Of a DNA stretch of 26,829 nt, positions 1 through 7,488 are shown piece after piece. The DNA lies in contig CAZSPL010000022.1 in assembly GCA_964608735.1 (NCBI GenBank), forward strand, positions 1 to 26,829, read 5' to 3'. The DNA comes from CAZSPL01 sp964608735. GTDB taxonomy: Bacteria > JAJVIF01 > JAPKYR01 > CAZSPL01. Below the pieces are notes generated by a model. That model saw nothing but the letters and a program-made list of their open reading frames with translations, was not told where the DNA came from and did no database searches. The position numbers and the translations under genes are program-made. The number at the start of each line of letters is the position of its first letter. Position 1 is the stretch's first letter.

Positions 1-116
1 ATGCTTTGAAGGATGCCGTCGAATCTTGCCAAAGCGGCGTTTGCCCTTCCTATCAACGGGACCAGTTCCGCCCAGTTCAGGGCAGGGGGTAGCTTTTCAG
101 GAATATATGGCTTCAA
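1..116 (-). CDS. Fic family protein, N-terminal fragment (runs off the window)
   Basis: The minus strand encodes 38 residues before the window edge, beginning L/M-K-P and containing YIPEKLPPALNW, LIGRANAALARFDG and ILQS. This is the recognisable N-terminal segment of Fic/DOC-family proteins, which are usually AMP-transferases acting on protein hydroxyl groups. The catalytic HPFxxGN(G/K)R motif would lie outside the window, so activity cannot be judged. The likely start is TTG at 116-114, because this places the family's usual Met-Lys-Pro-Tyr N-terminus correctly and a TGA lies two codons upstream in the same frame. Upstream of that TGA the same frame has an ATG followed by 16 codons, so a nonsense mutation of a longer start is an alternative. 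The Shine-Dalgarno match is weak. Confidence 0.72.
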   Translation of the reverse strand, partial: MKPYIPEKLPPALNWAELVPLIGRANAALARFDGILQS

Positions 117-232
117 TTTTCAACCCACGGCCAGCGTCAGTGATATTATTGGCTTTCTCGCAACCCTCTTCATTGCGTCACTGGTGCGACCTCCAGCGGT
201 AGATTATGATAGATATTTGAGGCGATAATGTC

Positions 233-255
233 AAAAGAGCCGGACAGGATGTCCG
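233..255 (-). terminator. Possible intrinsic terminator of the 606-aa lipoprotein gene
   Basis: On the minus strand a hairpin CGGACA-TCC-TGTCCG is followed by GCTCTTTT about 50 bases after the lipoprotein stop codon. The stem is short and the T run is broken, so this is a modest call. Confidence 0.4.
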
Positions 256-306
256 CGCCTCCGGGAAGATAACCGGCGCAAATTGGAGATTGTCGCTTTT
301 AGCCCG

Positions 307-2127
307 TCAATCCACGTCTATCGGCGCGGTGACGACCATGTGCTCGCCGGTGGGGCTCCGCACGAGCGATACGCAGTCATCGCTCTCGAACGTCCATTCA
401 CCGGCGGTCCAATACTGGAATGTATTTACGTTCGATGTCAACGCATGCGATGTGATGTCGGTGGTAATTGTATACGTCGACGGCGGCTCGACATTGCCGC
501 CGTATGAAAGCGGCACGCCGAGCATGTCCATCAGCGGCTCGAGCGATACATCGTTGAAATAATTCTGATGCTCGATGAGGAAACACAGGATGCCTCCCCC
601 CGCGACATAGTCCTTCATCGCATCGGCCGTCGCCTGCGAGAACTGCGTGTAGTATGTCGTCCCGGCGCCGATGAATACAACGATGAACATACGGCAGCCG
701 GTCGGGTCGAACGCCGTCTCGCTCGTCCGGATGAATGTATATCCCAGCGAATTTATGTGGCTGTTGATGATGCTGGTCGAATACGGCGGGTTCCATGTGA
801 GATGCCCTTCCCACCATTTCACGATGGTGCCGTCATTGTACGGCCCATCCAAATTCTGCGTCACGATATTCGTGATGAGCTGCAGGTTGTCGACGCCCGA
901 TGTGCATCCCTCGGTCATCGAACACCAGTCTGGAAGCCCGATTACGACGTGGTCTTTCACGGGCGGTTCTCCCTCGACCGCGGCGCGATGGGTGAAATAC
1001 GCGCAAACCGGTTCCCCGGGAAGCAACTCCTGGTATCCGGTCTCCTCGCATTTGACGCTGATCAGTATGTCGACGAATTCCTTGCCCGCGGGCGTGGCAT
1101 CGAACACATCGAGTTCATATGTCGAATAACCGTATCCTCCGCCGGTGGGAATCGATGACGTCACCAGCGGGAAAACTCCCGGCGATTCGATGCTGACTTC
1201 GTTCAGCCACCCGTTGTAATGGTCGTAGACATCGATCGACAGCGACAAGTCGCCGCCGCTCGATGATTCATCGTTGTAGAGGGTATTTTTTATCTCGCCG
1301 ACATCGATCCTGTATGCCTCGGGACGGTTGGCGTCGGGGGGAAAATCATCGGGAACATTGTAGGGGGACGTCCCGCCGGGAACTTTCCAGCAGGCATCGA
1401 CCGCGTAGTTGAACACGAGCTCGCCGGTACCCAGCGCGATGACATAATGCCGCGAATTCTTCTGCCCCGCGGAAAACATCCCGCGCCCATCGATGGTGAC
1501 TTCGCTCATAGGGTCGGAGACGTCGTCGAGATCATCGCAGAAATATTTATAAGCGTTGAGCGTGCAGTTGAACCCGGCTTCGGCATAGGGTTTGCCCAGC
1601 AGGCCGTCCTTGTAGCCGAGCATCGTTTCCGTATGCGGGAATTCCAGCGGATTCCACCAGCGGGTGAGGCCGTCAGCGTTGAGGATGCGGATATCCCCAT
1701 CGCCGGCCATACGCAGCGCCGGATTCGCGAACCCGGTCACCGAGCCGTTGGTGAACACGATGCCGCACACATCGAAACCGGTGTATTTATACAGCCCGAG
1801 GAACGGGTGGCGTATGCCGAGGTCGGCTTCGACATTGCCCCCGGTGAAATTGATGTTTGCGATGGTCAGGTAAAGGTTGGCGGGAGGTTCGAGGAAGCGC
1901 ATGGCGTTGAGATGGAAATCGGCATCGCGGAGCGGGGTCGCTTCGAGGGTTTCACTCGCCGGGTCACAGTAGAACTGCCACATGCCCCATATGGAATGTG
2001 CGCCGTTCAGGGCGGCGGTTTCCTGTGGAGTGGAAACATCCGGTGCGAACGGCCCCGTATTGCCGGAGCATCCGAGCATCAAGCCGCATATAAGTAGAAC
2101 AATAGATGTCGCAACAAGGTGTCTCAT
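307..2127 (-). CDS. Secreted lipoprotein with TGFDV module and C-terminal glutamine-amidotransferase-like domain
   Basis: A 606-aa protein starting at the second of two adjacent ATGs, which is 6 nt from GAGGAGG. The first ATG would leave only 3 nt. The N-terminus is a lipoprotein signal ending LMLGC (Cys20), followed by SGNTGPFAPD. Residues about 45-120 carry the module shared with three other loci here: IWGMWQFY, then IRHPF, then YTGFDV. Residues about 400-600 look like a ThuA/DUF4350-type class I amidotransferase fold: VVIGLPDW, IVVFIGAG, a YVAGGGILCFL strand-turn typical of that fold, then a region resembling its 'N.l...lG' segment. No clear catalytic Cys-His pair is assigned, so it is probably a binding or structural domain. 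It probably shares a transcript with the 119-aa lipoprotein gene 76 nt upstream. Substrate and role are unknown. Confidence 0.82.
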   Translation of the reverse strand: MRHLVATSIVLLICGLMLGCSGNTGPFAPDVSTPQETAALNGAHSIWGMWQFYCDPASETLEATPLRDADFHLNAMRFLEPPANLYLTIANINFTGGNVEADLGIRHPFLGLYKYTGFDVCGIVFTNGSVTGFANPALRMAGDGDIRILNADGLTRWWNPLEFPHTETMLGYKDGLLGKPYAEAGFNCTLNAYKYFCDDLDDVSDPMSEVTIDGRGMFSAGQKNSRHYVIALGTGELVFNYAVDACWKVPGGTSPYNVPDDFPPDANRPEAYRIDVGEIKNTLYNDESSSGGDLSLSIDVYDHYNGWLNEVSIESPGVFPLVTSSIPTGGGYGYSTYELDVFDATPAGKEFVDILISVKCEETGYQELLPGEPVCAYFTHRAAVEGEPPVKDHVVIGLPDWCSMTEGCTSGVDNLQLITNIVTQNLDGPYNDGTIVKWWEGHLTWNPPYSTSIINSHINSLGYTFIRTSETAFDPTGCRMFIVVFIGAGTTYYTQFSQATADAMKDYVAGGGILCFLIEHQNYFNDVSLEPLMDMLGVPLSYGGNVEPPSTYTITTDITSHALTSNVNTFQYWTAGEWTFESDDCVSLVRSPTGEHMVVTAPIDVD

Positions 2128-2203
2128 CATTAACCTCCTCGATGAGAAGCTTACTACGCCTTATTAGATGCGGGGAGGGATGTCGCGAATAATCGGATTT
2201 ACG

Positions 2204-2563
2204 CTACGGCGCTTCTTCGTCGGTGGTAATTCTCTTGACCGTCGTGTTGGAGGCGATGACCCCGAACACGGTGTCGATCCCGGTGAAGGGGCCGGATTGC
2301 GATGTCGCGCCGAGGGCGATGTAATCCCCGGCCGGGACATTCGCCGCGTAGATGCCTTCCTCATCCCCCTGCACGAGCCGGAAGATGGTGTCGGTGTCGC
2401 CCGATGCGTATACCGCGACCCAGGGGAATTGCATGATGGTGGTATTGTCGGAGTAGAACACGACGCCGGTTATCACGCCGCTGTCGGCCTGGAGCTCGCA
2501 TCCGGCGAGTAACATGGGGAGAATCATCGCGGCGATGAGCAAAACGATTTTTATGAATTTCAT
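2204..2563 (-). CDS. Small lipoprotein with carboxypeptidase-regulatory-like fold
   Basis: A 119-aa protein. The ATG at 2563 is preceded by GGAGGAAAAC, a strong ribosome site, and is preferred over the ATG 15 nt further upstream. It has a lipoprotein signal with LLAGC (Cys22). The mature part begins with GVITGVVFYSDN and has YAANVPAGDYIALG and a short terminal strand. This resembles the beta-sandwich carboxypeptidase-regulatory (CNA-B-like) domain, whose G-x-V opening and PAGxY turn are visible. It is the first gene of a likely two-gene operon with the 606-aa lipoprotein. The function is unknown; a surface or periplasmic accessory is the simplest reading. Confidence 0.72.
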   Translation of the reverse strand: MKFIKIVLLIAAMILPMLLAGCELQADSGVITGVVFYSDNTTIMQFPWVAVYASGDTDTIFRLVQGDEEGIYAANVPAGDYIALGATSQSGPFTGIDTVFGVIASNTTVKRITTDEEAP

Positions 2564-2592
2564 GTTTTCCTCCGTCAATCCCTGTTATCCGT

Positions 2593-2655
2593 GGTGGCCC
2601 GGGGTAGGAGCCCATTTATTTCATGGAAACAGGATGGCTCCAACCCCGGGCTACC
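2593..2655. repeat. Palindromic repeat element, 20-bp arms
   Basis: The left arm 2593-2612 and right arm 2636-2655 are reverse complements at 18 of 20 positions, separated by 23 bases. The core is GCCCGGGGT / ACCCCGGGC. The element lies between the barrel gene and the small lipoprotein gene. It looks like a REP-type or MITE-type palindrome and might also act as a transcription attenuator for the barrel gene, although no T run follows. Confidence 0.65.
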
Positions 2656-2727
2656 AGGAATCCGCATCGATTGTCAAGAAGTACAAGGCGATGCGTTATC
2701 AACTGCGCTGTATCGTCCTATATTCTA

Positions 2728-3699
2728 TCAGAACTCCACCGAAAATCCCTTGCAGGCGTAATCGGTTAATTCATCGGGGTATCCGTCAATCATCATCGGA
2801 AGCATATCATCGACATACGCCCGGTGGCTCTCATACCAGAGTATCTTCCAACTGTAGCCCCACGTGCGATGTCCGTCGAAATTCCCCCAGCGGAGCCTGA
2901 AAACATCGCCGAGATTCAATTCGCCGCCGGATGATTTCACGCGCTGTGTCTCAACATGTGTGCCGGTCGGCTCGCGCTTTTTGCGATTCACATTTTCAAC
3001 CTGATAGCAGAGGTCGAGCCATGCGCTCGGGCTGATGTCGATGCCGTGGATGTCGCGATTGGTGCGCCCGGAGCGGCCGTCGTCGATGTCATAATCGAGC
3101 CGGTGATGCGAGTAGCCGTAATCGACGCCGGGGATTATCGTCTGTATGACGCCCACGGAGCCGCCTTCGCCGCGATTGCGCCACGATGATTCGTGCCACT
3201 CGCGGGAGCCGTCGTTGAAGTCGTATTCATTTGTTCGATGCGCGAAGCCGAAATATGTCCACGGCGTGATGCCGATGCCGTAGCCGTCGAAGCGCTCCCA
3301 TCCCCAGAGGCGTTCGCGGGGGAAGATGTCGGAATTCCGCTGCATGTAGTCGTAGCCGAGTTCGCCCTGGAGGGTGAATCCGGCGCCGTAGGTGCCGAAC
3401 CGGGTCGGGTATACGATGACCGTCGGGTCGCAGTCGAACTGGTCGAGGTTTTCGACGGGGCCCGGGAAGTGGCGCAGCGAGTGGGATGAGCCGATACGCA
3501 TCCGATGCAGCTTGCCGAGTCCGGCGGGATTGTGGAAGATGGCGGATTCGTCGTCGGCGAGGGCGGCGAACGCGTTGCCCATGCCGAGCGCGCGGGCGTT
3601 AAGCCTCGGCCAATCGGGGGAATCATCCTTGTATCCGCCAAGCGCCGAATGCGCGCACAGCAGGAACACGACGCAGCAGAAGATGATGTTATTCACCAT
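2728..3699 (-). CDS. Outer-membrane beta-barrel protein, PorV/FadL-like N-terminus
   Basis: A 323-aa protein from the ATG at 3699, which begins MVNNIIFCCVVFLL, a good signal peptide ending at about LGG. The frame is open further upstream to 3864, but that region holds the promoter. An ATG at 3753 is possible though it would coincide with the predicted transcript start. Right after the signal comes ARALGMGNAFAALADDES followed by AIFHNPAGL. This is the diagnostic N-terminal motif of the PorV/UPF0164 and FadL-type barrel families. The rest has alternating aromatic strands (YGAGFTL, YGIGITPWTYFGFA) and ends in a barrel-like GFSVEF with terminal Phe, the usual BAM signal. It is divergent from an ArsR-like regulator. 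The cargo or role is unknown. Confidence 0.78.
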   Translation of the reverse strand: MVNNIIFCCVVFLLCAHSALGGYKDDSPDWPRLNARALGMGNAFAALADDESAIFHNPAGLGKLHRMRIGSSHSLRHFPGPVENLDQFDCDPTVIVYPTRFGTYGAGFTLQGELGYDYMQRNSDIFPRERLWGWERFDGYGIGITPWTYFGFAHRTNEYDFNDGSREWHESSWRNRGEGGSVGVIQTIIPGVDYGYSHHRLDYDIDDGRSGRTNRDIHGIDISPSAWLDLCYQVENVNRKKREPTGTHVETQRVKSSGGELNLGDVFRLRWGNFDGHRTWGYSWKILWYESHRAYVDDMLPMMIDGYPDELTDYACKGFSVEF

Positions 3700-3760
3700 C
3701 CTGCGTCGGGATGAAAAAATCCCCGATATCCGTTTTCGTATGCCGCGGAACATCGGGGGT

Positions 3761-3791
3761 ATTATAGCATTCCGGCGCGAATCATCTTCAA
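3761..3791 (-). promoter_or_regulatory. Promoter of the beta-barrel gene
   Basis: On the minus strand TATAAT (3766-3761) lies 19 nt after TTGAAG (3791-3786). The -10 is perfect; the -35 is 4/6 and the spacing slightly long. It predicts a start near 3754 and a leader of about 55 nt to the ATG at 3699. Confidence 0.55.
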
Positions 3792-3822
3792 ATTTCTTAT
3801 GGCGTGAAAGCATTTCAAACCC

Positions 3823-3852
3823 TTGACAACCCGGACATTTTTTCTGTAAACT
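3823..3852 (+). promoter_or_regulatory. Promoter of the ArsR-like regulator gene
   Basis: TTGACA (3823-3828) is followed after 18 nt by TAAACT (3847-3852). The predicted start is near 3859, 40 nt before the ATG at 3899. It lies back to back with the barrel promoter, about 31 bp between the two -35 boxes. Confidence 0.65.
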
Positions 3853-3897
3853 TTCCTTTACCAATCAGGGAATCTTGACCGATAAGGGGAAGTTTAC
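3846..3897. promoter_or_regulatory. Inverted repeat, candidate operator of the regulator
   Basis: GTAAACTTTCC (3846-3856) and GGGAAGTTTAC (3887-3897) are reverse complements at 10 of 11 positions. The left half overlaps the -10 box and the right half ends just before the ATG, overlapping the ribosome site. That placement fits autorepression by the encoded winged-helix protein. The operator role is inferred from position only. Confidence 0.5.
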
Positions 3898-3898
3898 T

Positions 3899-4456
3899 AT
3901 GTTGCCACTTGGGATCGACTTGGAGAAGACGCAAGAGCGTAAGCTCAAGGCAATTCTGGATCCGACGCGGTTGAAGATGCTTTACAAGCTTCGGGAGCCG
4001 CGTACGGTGAAGCAGATCGCCGACAGCCTCGGAATCGATCATCACGCGCTATATCACCATATGACCGTCCTCGAAAAGGCGGGGCTCGTGAAGCTCGAAC
4101 GCAAGGTGCAGAAGGGGAACCTGGTGGAGAAGTATTACTGCCTTGTCGAGGACGCGATGCGCTTCAAGATGGACCTTCTCCCCAAGGAGCTGTCATCGAA
4201 CCTCATCGAGAACCTCATCCAGACGACTTACAAGGAGTACACGAAAGAGCTGGAGGCGGTGGATGCTCCGGTGAAGGCGGGGGCGACGAGGCTCGCAATC
4301 GAAGTGCCGAAGGCGAAACTCGGCGAAATCAGCGAGAAGATACAGGGGCTGATAGCGAAGCTTCGGGATGAGATAATTGCCCTCGAGGAGGAAGGGTCGG
4401 ACAGCCAGTACCAGGTTACGGTGATACATTTCCAGCGGGACGCGAAGAACGGGTAG
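3899..4456 (+). CDS. ArsR-like winged-helix transcriptional regulator
   Basis: A 185-aa protein. The ATG at 3899 follows AAGGGG by about 9 nt; a TTG at 3875 would add eight residues but lacks a site. Residues about 17-80 form the DNA-binding domain: AILDPTRLKMLYKL, then VKQIADSLGIDHHALYHHM (helix-turn-helix), then LEKAGLVKLE and the wing ending in EKYY. This matches ArsR/HTH_20 regulators. No CxC metal site is seen. The C-terminal 100 residues are helical and charged and may be a dimerisation or ligand domain. The last six codons lie within a 129-bp tandem repeat. It probably regulates itself and perhaps the divergent barrel gene. Confidence 0.85.
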   Translation: MLPLGIDLEKTQERKLKAILDPTRLKMLYKLREPRTVKQIADSLGIDHHALYHHMTVLEKAGLVKLERKVQKGNLVEKYYCLVEDAMRFKMDLLPKELSSNLIENLIQTTYKEYTKELEAVDAPVKAGATRLAIEVPKAKLGEISEKIQGLIAKLRDEIIALEEEGSDSQYQVTVIHFQRDAKNG

Positions 4457-4777
4457 CGGGCAGAAGGGGACAGGCCGTTTCGAGATCGTNNNNNNNNNNN
4501 NNNNNNNNNNNNNNNNNNNNNNNNNNNNNNNNNNNNNNNNNNNNNNNNNNNNNNNNNNNNNNNNNNNNNNNNNNNNNNNNNNNNNNNNNGTGCCATGCGT
4601 GCTTTGGGGCCTGTCCCCGGGGAGTGGCGGGACGCGAAGAACGGGTAGCGGGCAGAAGGGGACAGGCCGTTTCGAGATCGTGGCTTTGGGAATCAGGGGA
4701 ATGCATTTACGGAGTTTCGTGCCATGCGTGCTTTGGGGCCTGTCCCCGGGGAGTGGCGGGACGCGAAGAACGGTTAG
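4435..4777. repeat. 129-bp tandem repeat starting inside the regulator's 3' end
   Basis: The string beginning GCGGGACGCGAAGAACGG occurs at 4435, 4627 and 4756. The last two are 129 bp apart; the first two are 192 apart because of the N run. Each full unit holds the inverted repeat GGGGACAGGCC (for example 4658-4668) and GGCCTGTCCCC (4737-4747). The first copy supplies the last codons and stop (DAKNG-stop) of the regulator gene. The third copy diverges after 4773. From 4778 to 4871 nothing else is recognisable. Confidence 0.85.
4490..4589. other. Assembly gap (100 N) inside the tandem repeat
   Basis: Exactly 100 N. If the gap spans one repeat unit, the missing sequence is 37 bases, equal to the stretch found after CGAGATCGT in the next unit. 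It is therefore a scaffold placeholder with unknown true copy number. Confidence 0.9.
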
Positions 4778-4871
4778 GTGTAAGGGCAAGCTACACTCAC
4801 AGCCGTAAAACAATTGCGAGCCGGCATCGGCTCGCGGAAATGAATCTTTCAGGTTAATGAAACTCCGACTA

Positions 4872-6095
4872 TTACTCGGCGACGTAGAGGTCAACGAATT
4901 TGAAGCCGCAGACCCACCAGAGCTCAGTGGTTGGCTTCCCTTCATGATCGGGTTGTGTAAATACAATTACAAGCCCGTCGTGATGCCCGGGAACAACCCA
5001 ATTACCAAAGCTATTCCACCAAATCTGTTTAAGGTCGATTGTAACATCGGTGGTATAGTCATCAACTACAAGCGGAACACCGTAGCCAAATTGAGGGTCG
5101 TCAGGGTCATTATAATTCATTCCCCATCCATAAACCCAGGCATACCACTCTTGATCAGTGCCGCGATGATGAACGGTGATCTTGAAAATATCCTTGCCTA
5201 TGCTGTCCTCGCATATCGGTAGGAGTTGCTCGAAGTCAATTTTCCATGGGTCTTCCGAGTTGGCGAATTTTGGGAAATCCGTAGCCGGGTCGGTGACAGG
5301 GATATTATTAGGGGGCCACCAGGATGCATCAACCGCGTAGCCGTAGGAGAATGGGCCTTCGGGCAGGGCGATGTGATATTCGCGGGTTATTTCATCGGTG
5401 ACAAGGAACATACGCCTCTCATTCTCCGATGCGAACAGCCTGAAGGGAGTTATTGTTGTAACCGGTGTGGGCTCTATTCCGTTGGCGCCCGGCTCATAGT
5501 TGAATATATCCCAAATAGTGGAATATTCAAGGCCGGGAATCTAATAACACGAATATCCATCCGCATTGAGAACTTCACCCTCGCTCTCTTTCGCGCGGGA
5601 ATATATCAGCGGCATGGATACATCGTAAAGCTCTTCCGCTATAACATCGGGGGCATAGATCATAGAATTATAGTCCAGTTGATTCCATGAGTGGCTTGTG
5701 TCCAGATTTGTAGTAGGCGGGAAATAAACCATGCCGCGGACGTCAAACCCTGTGTATTTAGGCGCATGGAGAAATGGGTGACGAAGCGTCACGTCGTACT
5801 TAAGCGTGAAATCGGGTTAAATTTCAGGAGCGCTGACGGAAAGACAATCATGGCAAGGGGCAATCTTGAGGAATTTAGTTACACAGAAATGGTAATCACC
5901 TTCTCGCGCGGGTATTACGTCGATCCTGGAGCGGTCGGCCGGGATATAGAACTGCCAGAAGCCCCAGAGCCAGTGATTACAAGATGCTCCTCGTGATTCG
6001 TGAATATCCTGAATACCCGGTGCTACAGGCTGCCCTATTCCGGAGCAACCTGCGAGGATAAGCAGCAGTAATGCCGACATGACGATTATCCGCAT
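4872..6095 (-). pseudogene. Decayed copy of the 405-aa lipoprotein gene, two in-frame stops
   Basis: The frame from ATG 6095 to the TAA at 4872 is colinear with the intact neighbour at 6256-7473 over the full length, with no frameshift. It is broken by TAA at 5819-5817 (where the intact protein has Gln in SPEIQPDY) and by TAG at 5543-5541 (where it has Leu in YLIPG). The lipobox LILAGC, the WLWGFWQFY block, RHPF, TGFDVRG and the C-terminal half are all preserved, and GGAGAGGAGG precedes the start. A 92-residue lipoprotein fragment may still be made. TAG and TAA end other genes here, so a changed genetic code is not the explanation. It is most likely a recently inactivated duplicate. Confidence 0.85.
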
Positions 6096-6110
6096 GTTGC
6101 GCCTCCTCTC

Positions 6111-6205
6111 CTACTGTATTTCAAAATCACCGCATACCTGGTCGGCGCTGTCGTCAAGGCTTAATCATAATTCCTCTGGACAGAATACAGCAACATTGAC
6201 TGTAT
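6111..6205 (-). pseudogene. Remnant of the C-terminus of a second 561-aa-type lipoprotein gene
   Basis: Read on the minus strand, this stretch ends ADQVCGDFEIQ-stop, matching TDQVYGDFEIQ-stop at the end of the intact gene (7489). The spacing from this stop to the next lipoprotein start is 15 nt in both copies. Upstream the match fades through VNVAVF (VNAIFY in the intact gene), with an internal TGA. The rest of the gene is gone. It shows that the duplicated unit was two genes long. Confidence 0.65.
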
Positions 6206-6255
6206 TTCTCAAGGCAATTAAACGACATATATTGGACTAAAACCTGGCGCTCCTC

Positions 6256-7473
6256 TTAAACAACCAACTCGACAAAAGCTGGGGCATATATCCATACAAG
6301 TTCAGAGGTTGGCTTTTCCTCCATTTCAGGATGAGTCTCAAGAATTATAAGCGCTTCATGGTTACCTTGCACGAGTGAACCACCGTAGTAATCCCACCAT
6401 TCTGGGGTTAAATAAATGGTATTCTCCGTGGTAAAGTCATCAACAATGATCGGGTATCCATAGCCAAATTGCGGATCATCAGGATCGTTATTGTTCATCC
6501 CCCAGGAATATATCCAGACCCACCAGTCATTATCTGTGCCGCGATGGTGTACAGTAATCTTGAAAATTGGCTCATCTACACTGTCCTCGCATATCGGCAG
6601 CAGTTGCACGAAATCGATCTTCCATGGGTCTTCTGAATTGGCTAATCGGGGAAAGTCAGTAGCCGGATCAGTGACGGGAATTTTAACGGGAGGCCACCAT
6701 GATGCATCCACTGCATAACCGAATGTAAAAGGTCCTTCAGGCAAGGCGATATGGTATTCCCTCGTTATTTCGTCGTTTACGAAGAACATGCGCCTTTCAG
6801 CTTCAGATGCAAACAGCCTGTAAGGAGTTATTGTCGTGACAGGTGTAGGCTCAATTCCGTTTGCACCAGGCGCGTAGTTGAAAATATCCCAAACGCTTGA
6901 ATACTCAAGGCCGGGGATAAGGTAGGATGAATAGCCATCGGCGTTGAGTACTTCGCCTCCTCCGTCCTTAGTACGAGAAAATATCAAGGGCATCGATTCG
7001 TCATACAGCTCTACGCTCTGATCATCCGGCGAATAGATTGTTGTTTTATAACCCAACTCATTCCATGATAACCATGTGTCAATGTTCGTTGTCGGCGGAA
7101 AATAAACCATCCCTCGCACATCGAAACCCGTGTATTTGGGAGCGTTGGGGAAAGGGTGTCGCAGAGTAACATTGTACTTGAGCGTGTAATCAGGCTGAAT
7201 TTCAGGACTGCTTATTGAAAGACAATTATGGCAGGGAAATATCTCAAGGAATTTAGTTACGCAAAAATGGTAATTGCCTTCTCGGGCCGGTACCACGTCA
7301 ATCCTTGAGCGGTCTGCTGGAATATAGAACTGCCAGAAGCCCCATAGCCAGTGGTTGTCAGCCGAACTTTGATCTTCGAAGGATCTTCCAATATCAGGTG
7401 ATACGGTCTGGCTTAAACCGGAGCAACCGACTACTACAATTGACATAATAGTTAGAGTGAGAAGTGCTCTCAT
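6256..7473 (-). CDS. 405-aa secreted lipoprotein with TGFDVRG module
   Basis: Start ATG 7473 follows AAGGGAGG by about 7 nt. The lipoprotein signal ends VVVGC (Cys17), followed by SGLSQTVSPD. Residues about 40-125 carry WLWGFWQFYIPADRS, RHPF and KYTGFDVRGMVYFPP, shared with the 606-aa and 783-aa lipoproteins and the adjacent pseudogene. The remainder is predicted to be beta-rich with many aromatic residues (YAVDASWWPP, PEWWDYYGG) and no catalytic motif I recognise. It starts 15 nt after the stop of the 561-aa lipoprotein, so the two are almost certainly cotranscribed. It is exported and lipid-anchored; molecular role unknown. Confidence 0.82.
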   Translation of the reverse strand: MRALLTLTIMSIVVVGCSGLSQTVSPDIGRSFEDQSSADNHWLWGFWQFYIPADRSRIDVVPAREGNYHFCVTKFLEIFPCHNCLSISSPEIQPDYTLKYNVTLRHPFPNAPKYTGFDVRGMVYFPPTTNIDTWLSWNELGYKTTIYSPDDQSVELYDESMPLIFSRTKDGGGEVLNADGYSSYLIPGLEYSSVWDIFNYAPGANGIEPTPVTTITPYRLFASEAERRMFFVNDEITREYHIALPEGPFTFGYAVDASWWPPVKIPVTDPATDFPRLANSEDPWKIDFVQLLPICEDSVDEPIFKITVHHRGTDNDWWVWIYSWGMNNNDPDDPQFGYGYPIIVDDFTTENTIYLTPEWWDYYGGSLVQGNHEALIILETHPEMEEKPTSELVWIYAPAFVELVV

Positions 7474-7488
7474 TTAAAGCCTCCCTTA

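Noticed and set aside
1447..2097. 216-aa plus-strand ORF
   Set aside because: Fully antisense to the 606-aa lipoprotein, which has a signal peptide, ribosome site and paralogues; composition is that of a shadow frame.
4435..4777. CRISPR array
   Set aside because: Units are 129 bp, nearly identical throughout with no variable spacers.
4193..4966. ORF spanning the first N run
   Set aside because: It translates the N gap and the 129-bp tandem repeat, antisense to the regulator.
4872..6095. Alternative genetic code or stop-codon readthrough
   Set aside because: Other genes in the window end properly at TAA, TAG and TGA, and no recoding structure is visible; gene decay is simpler.
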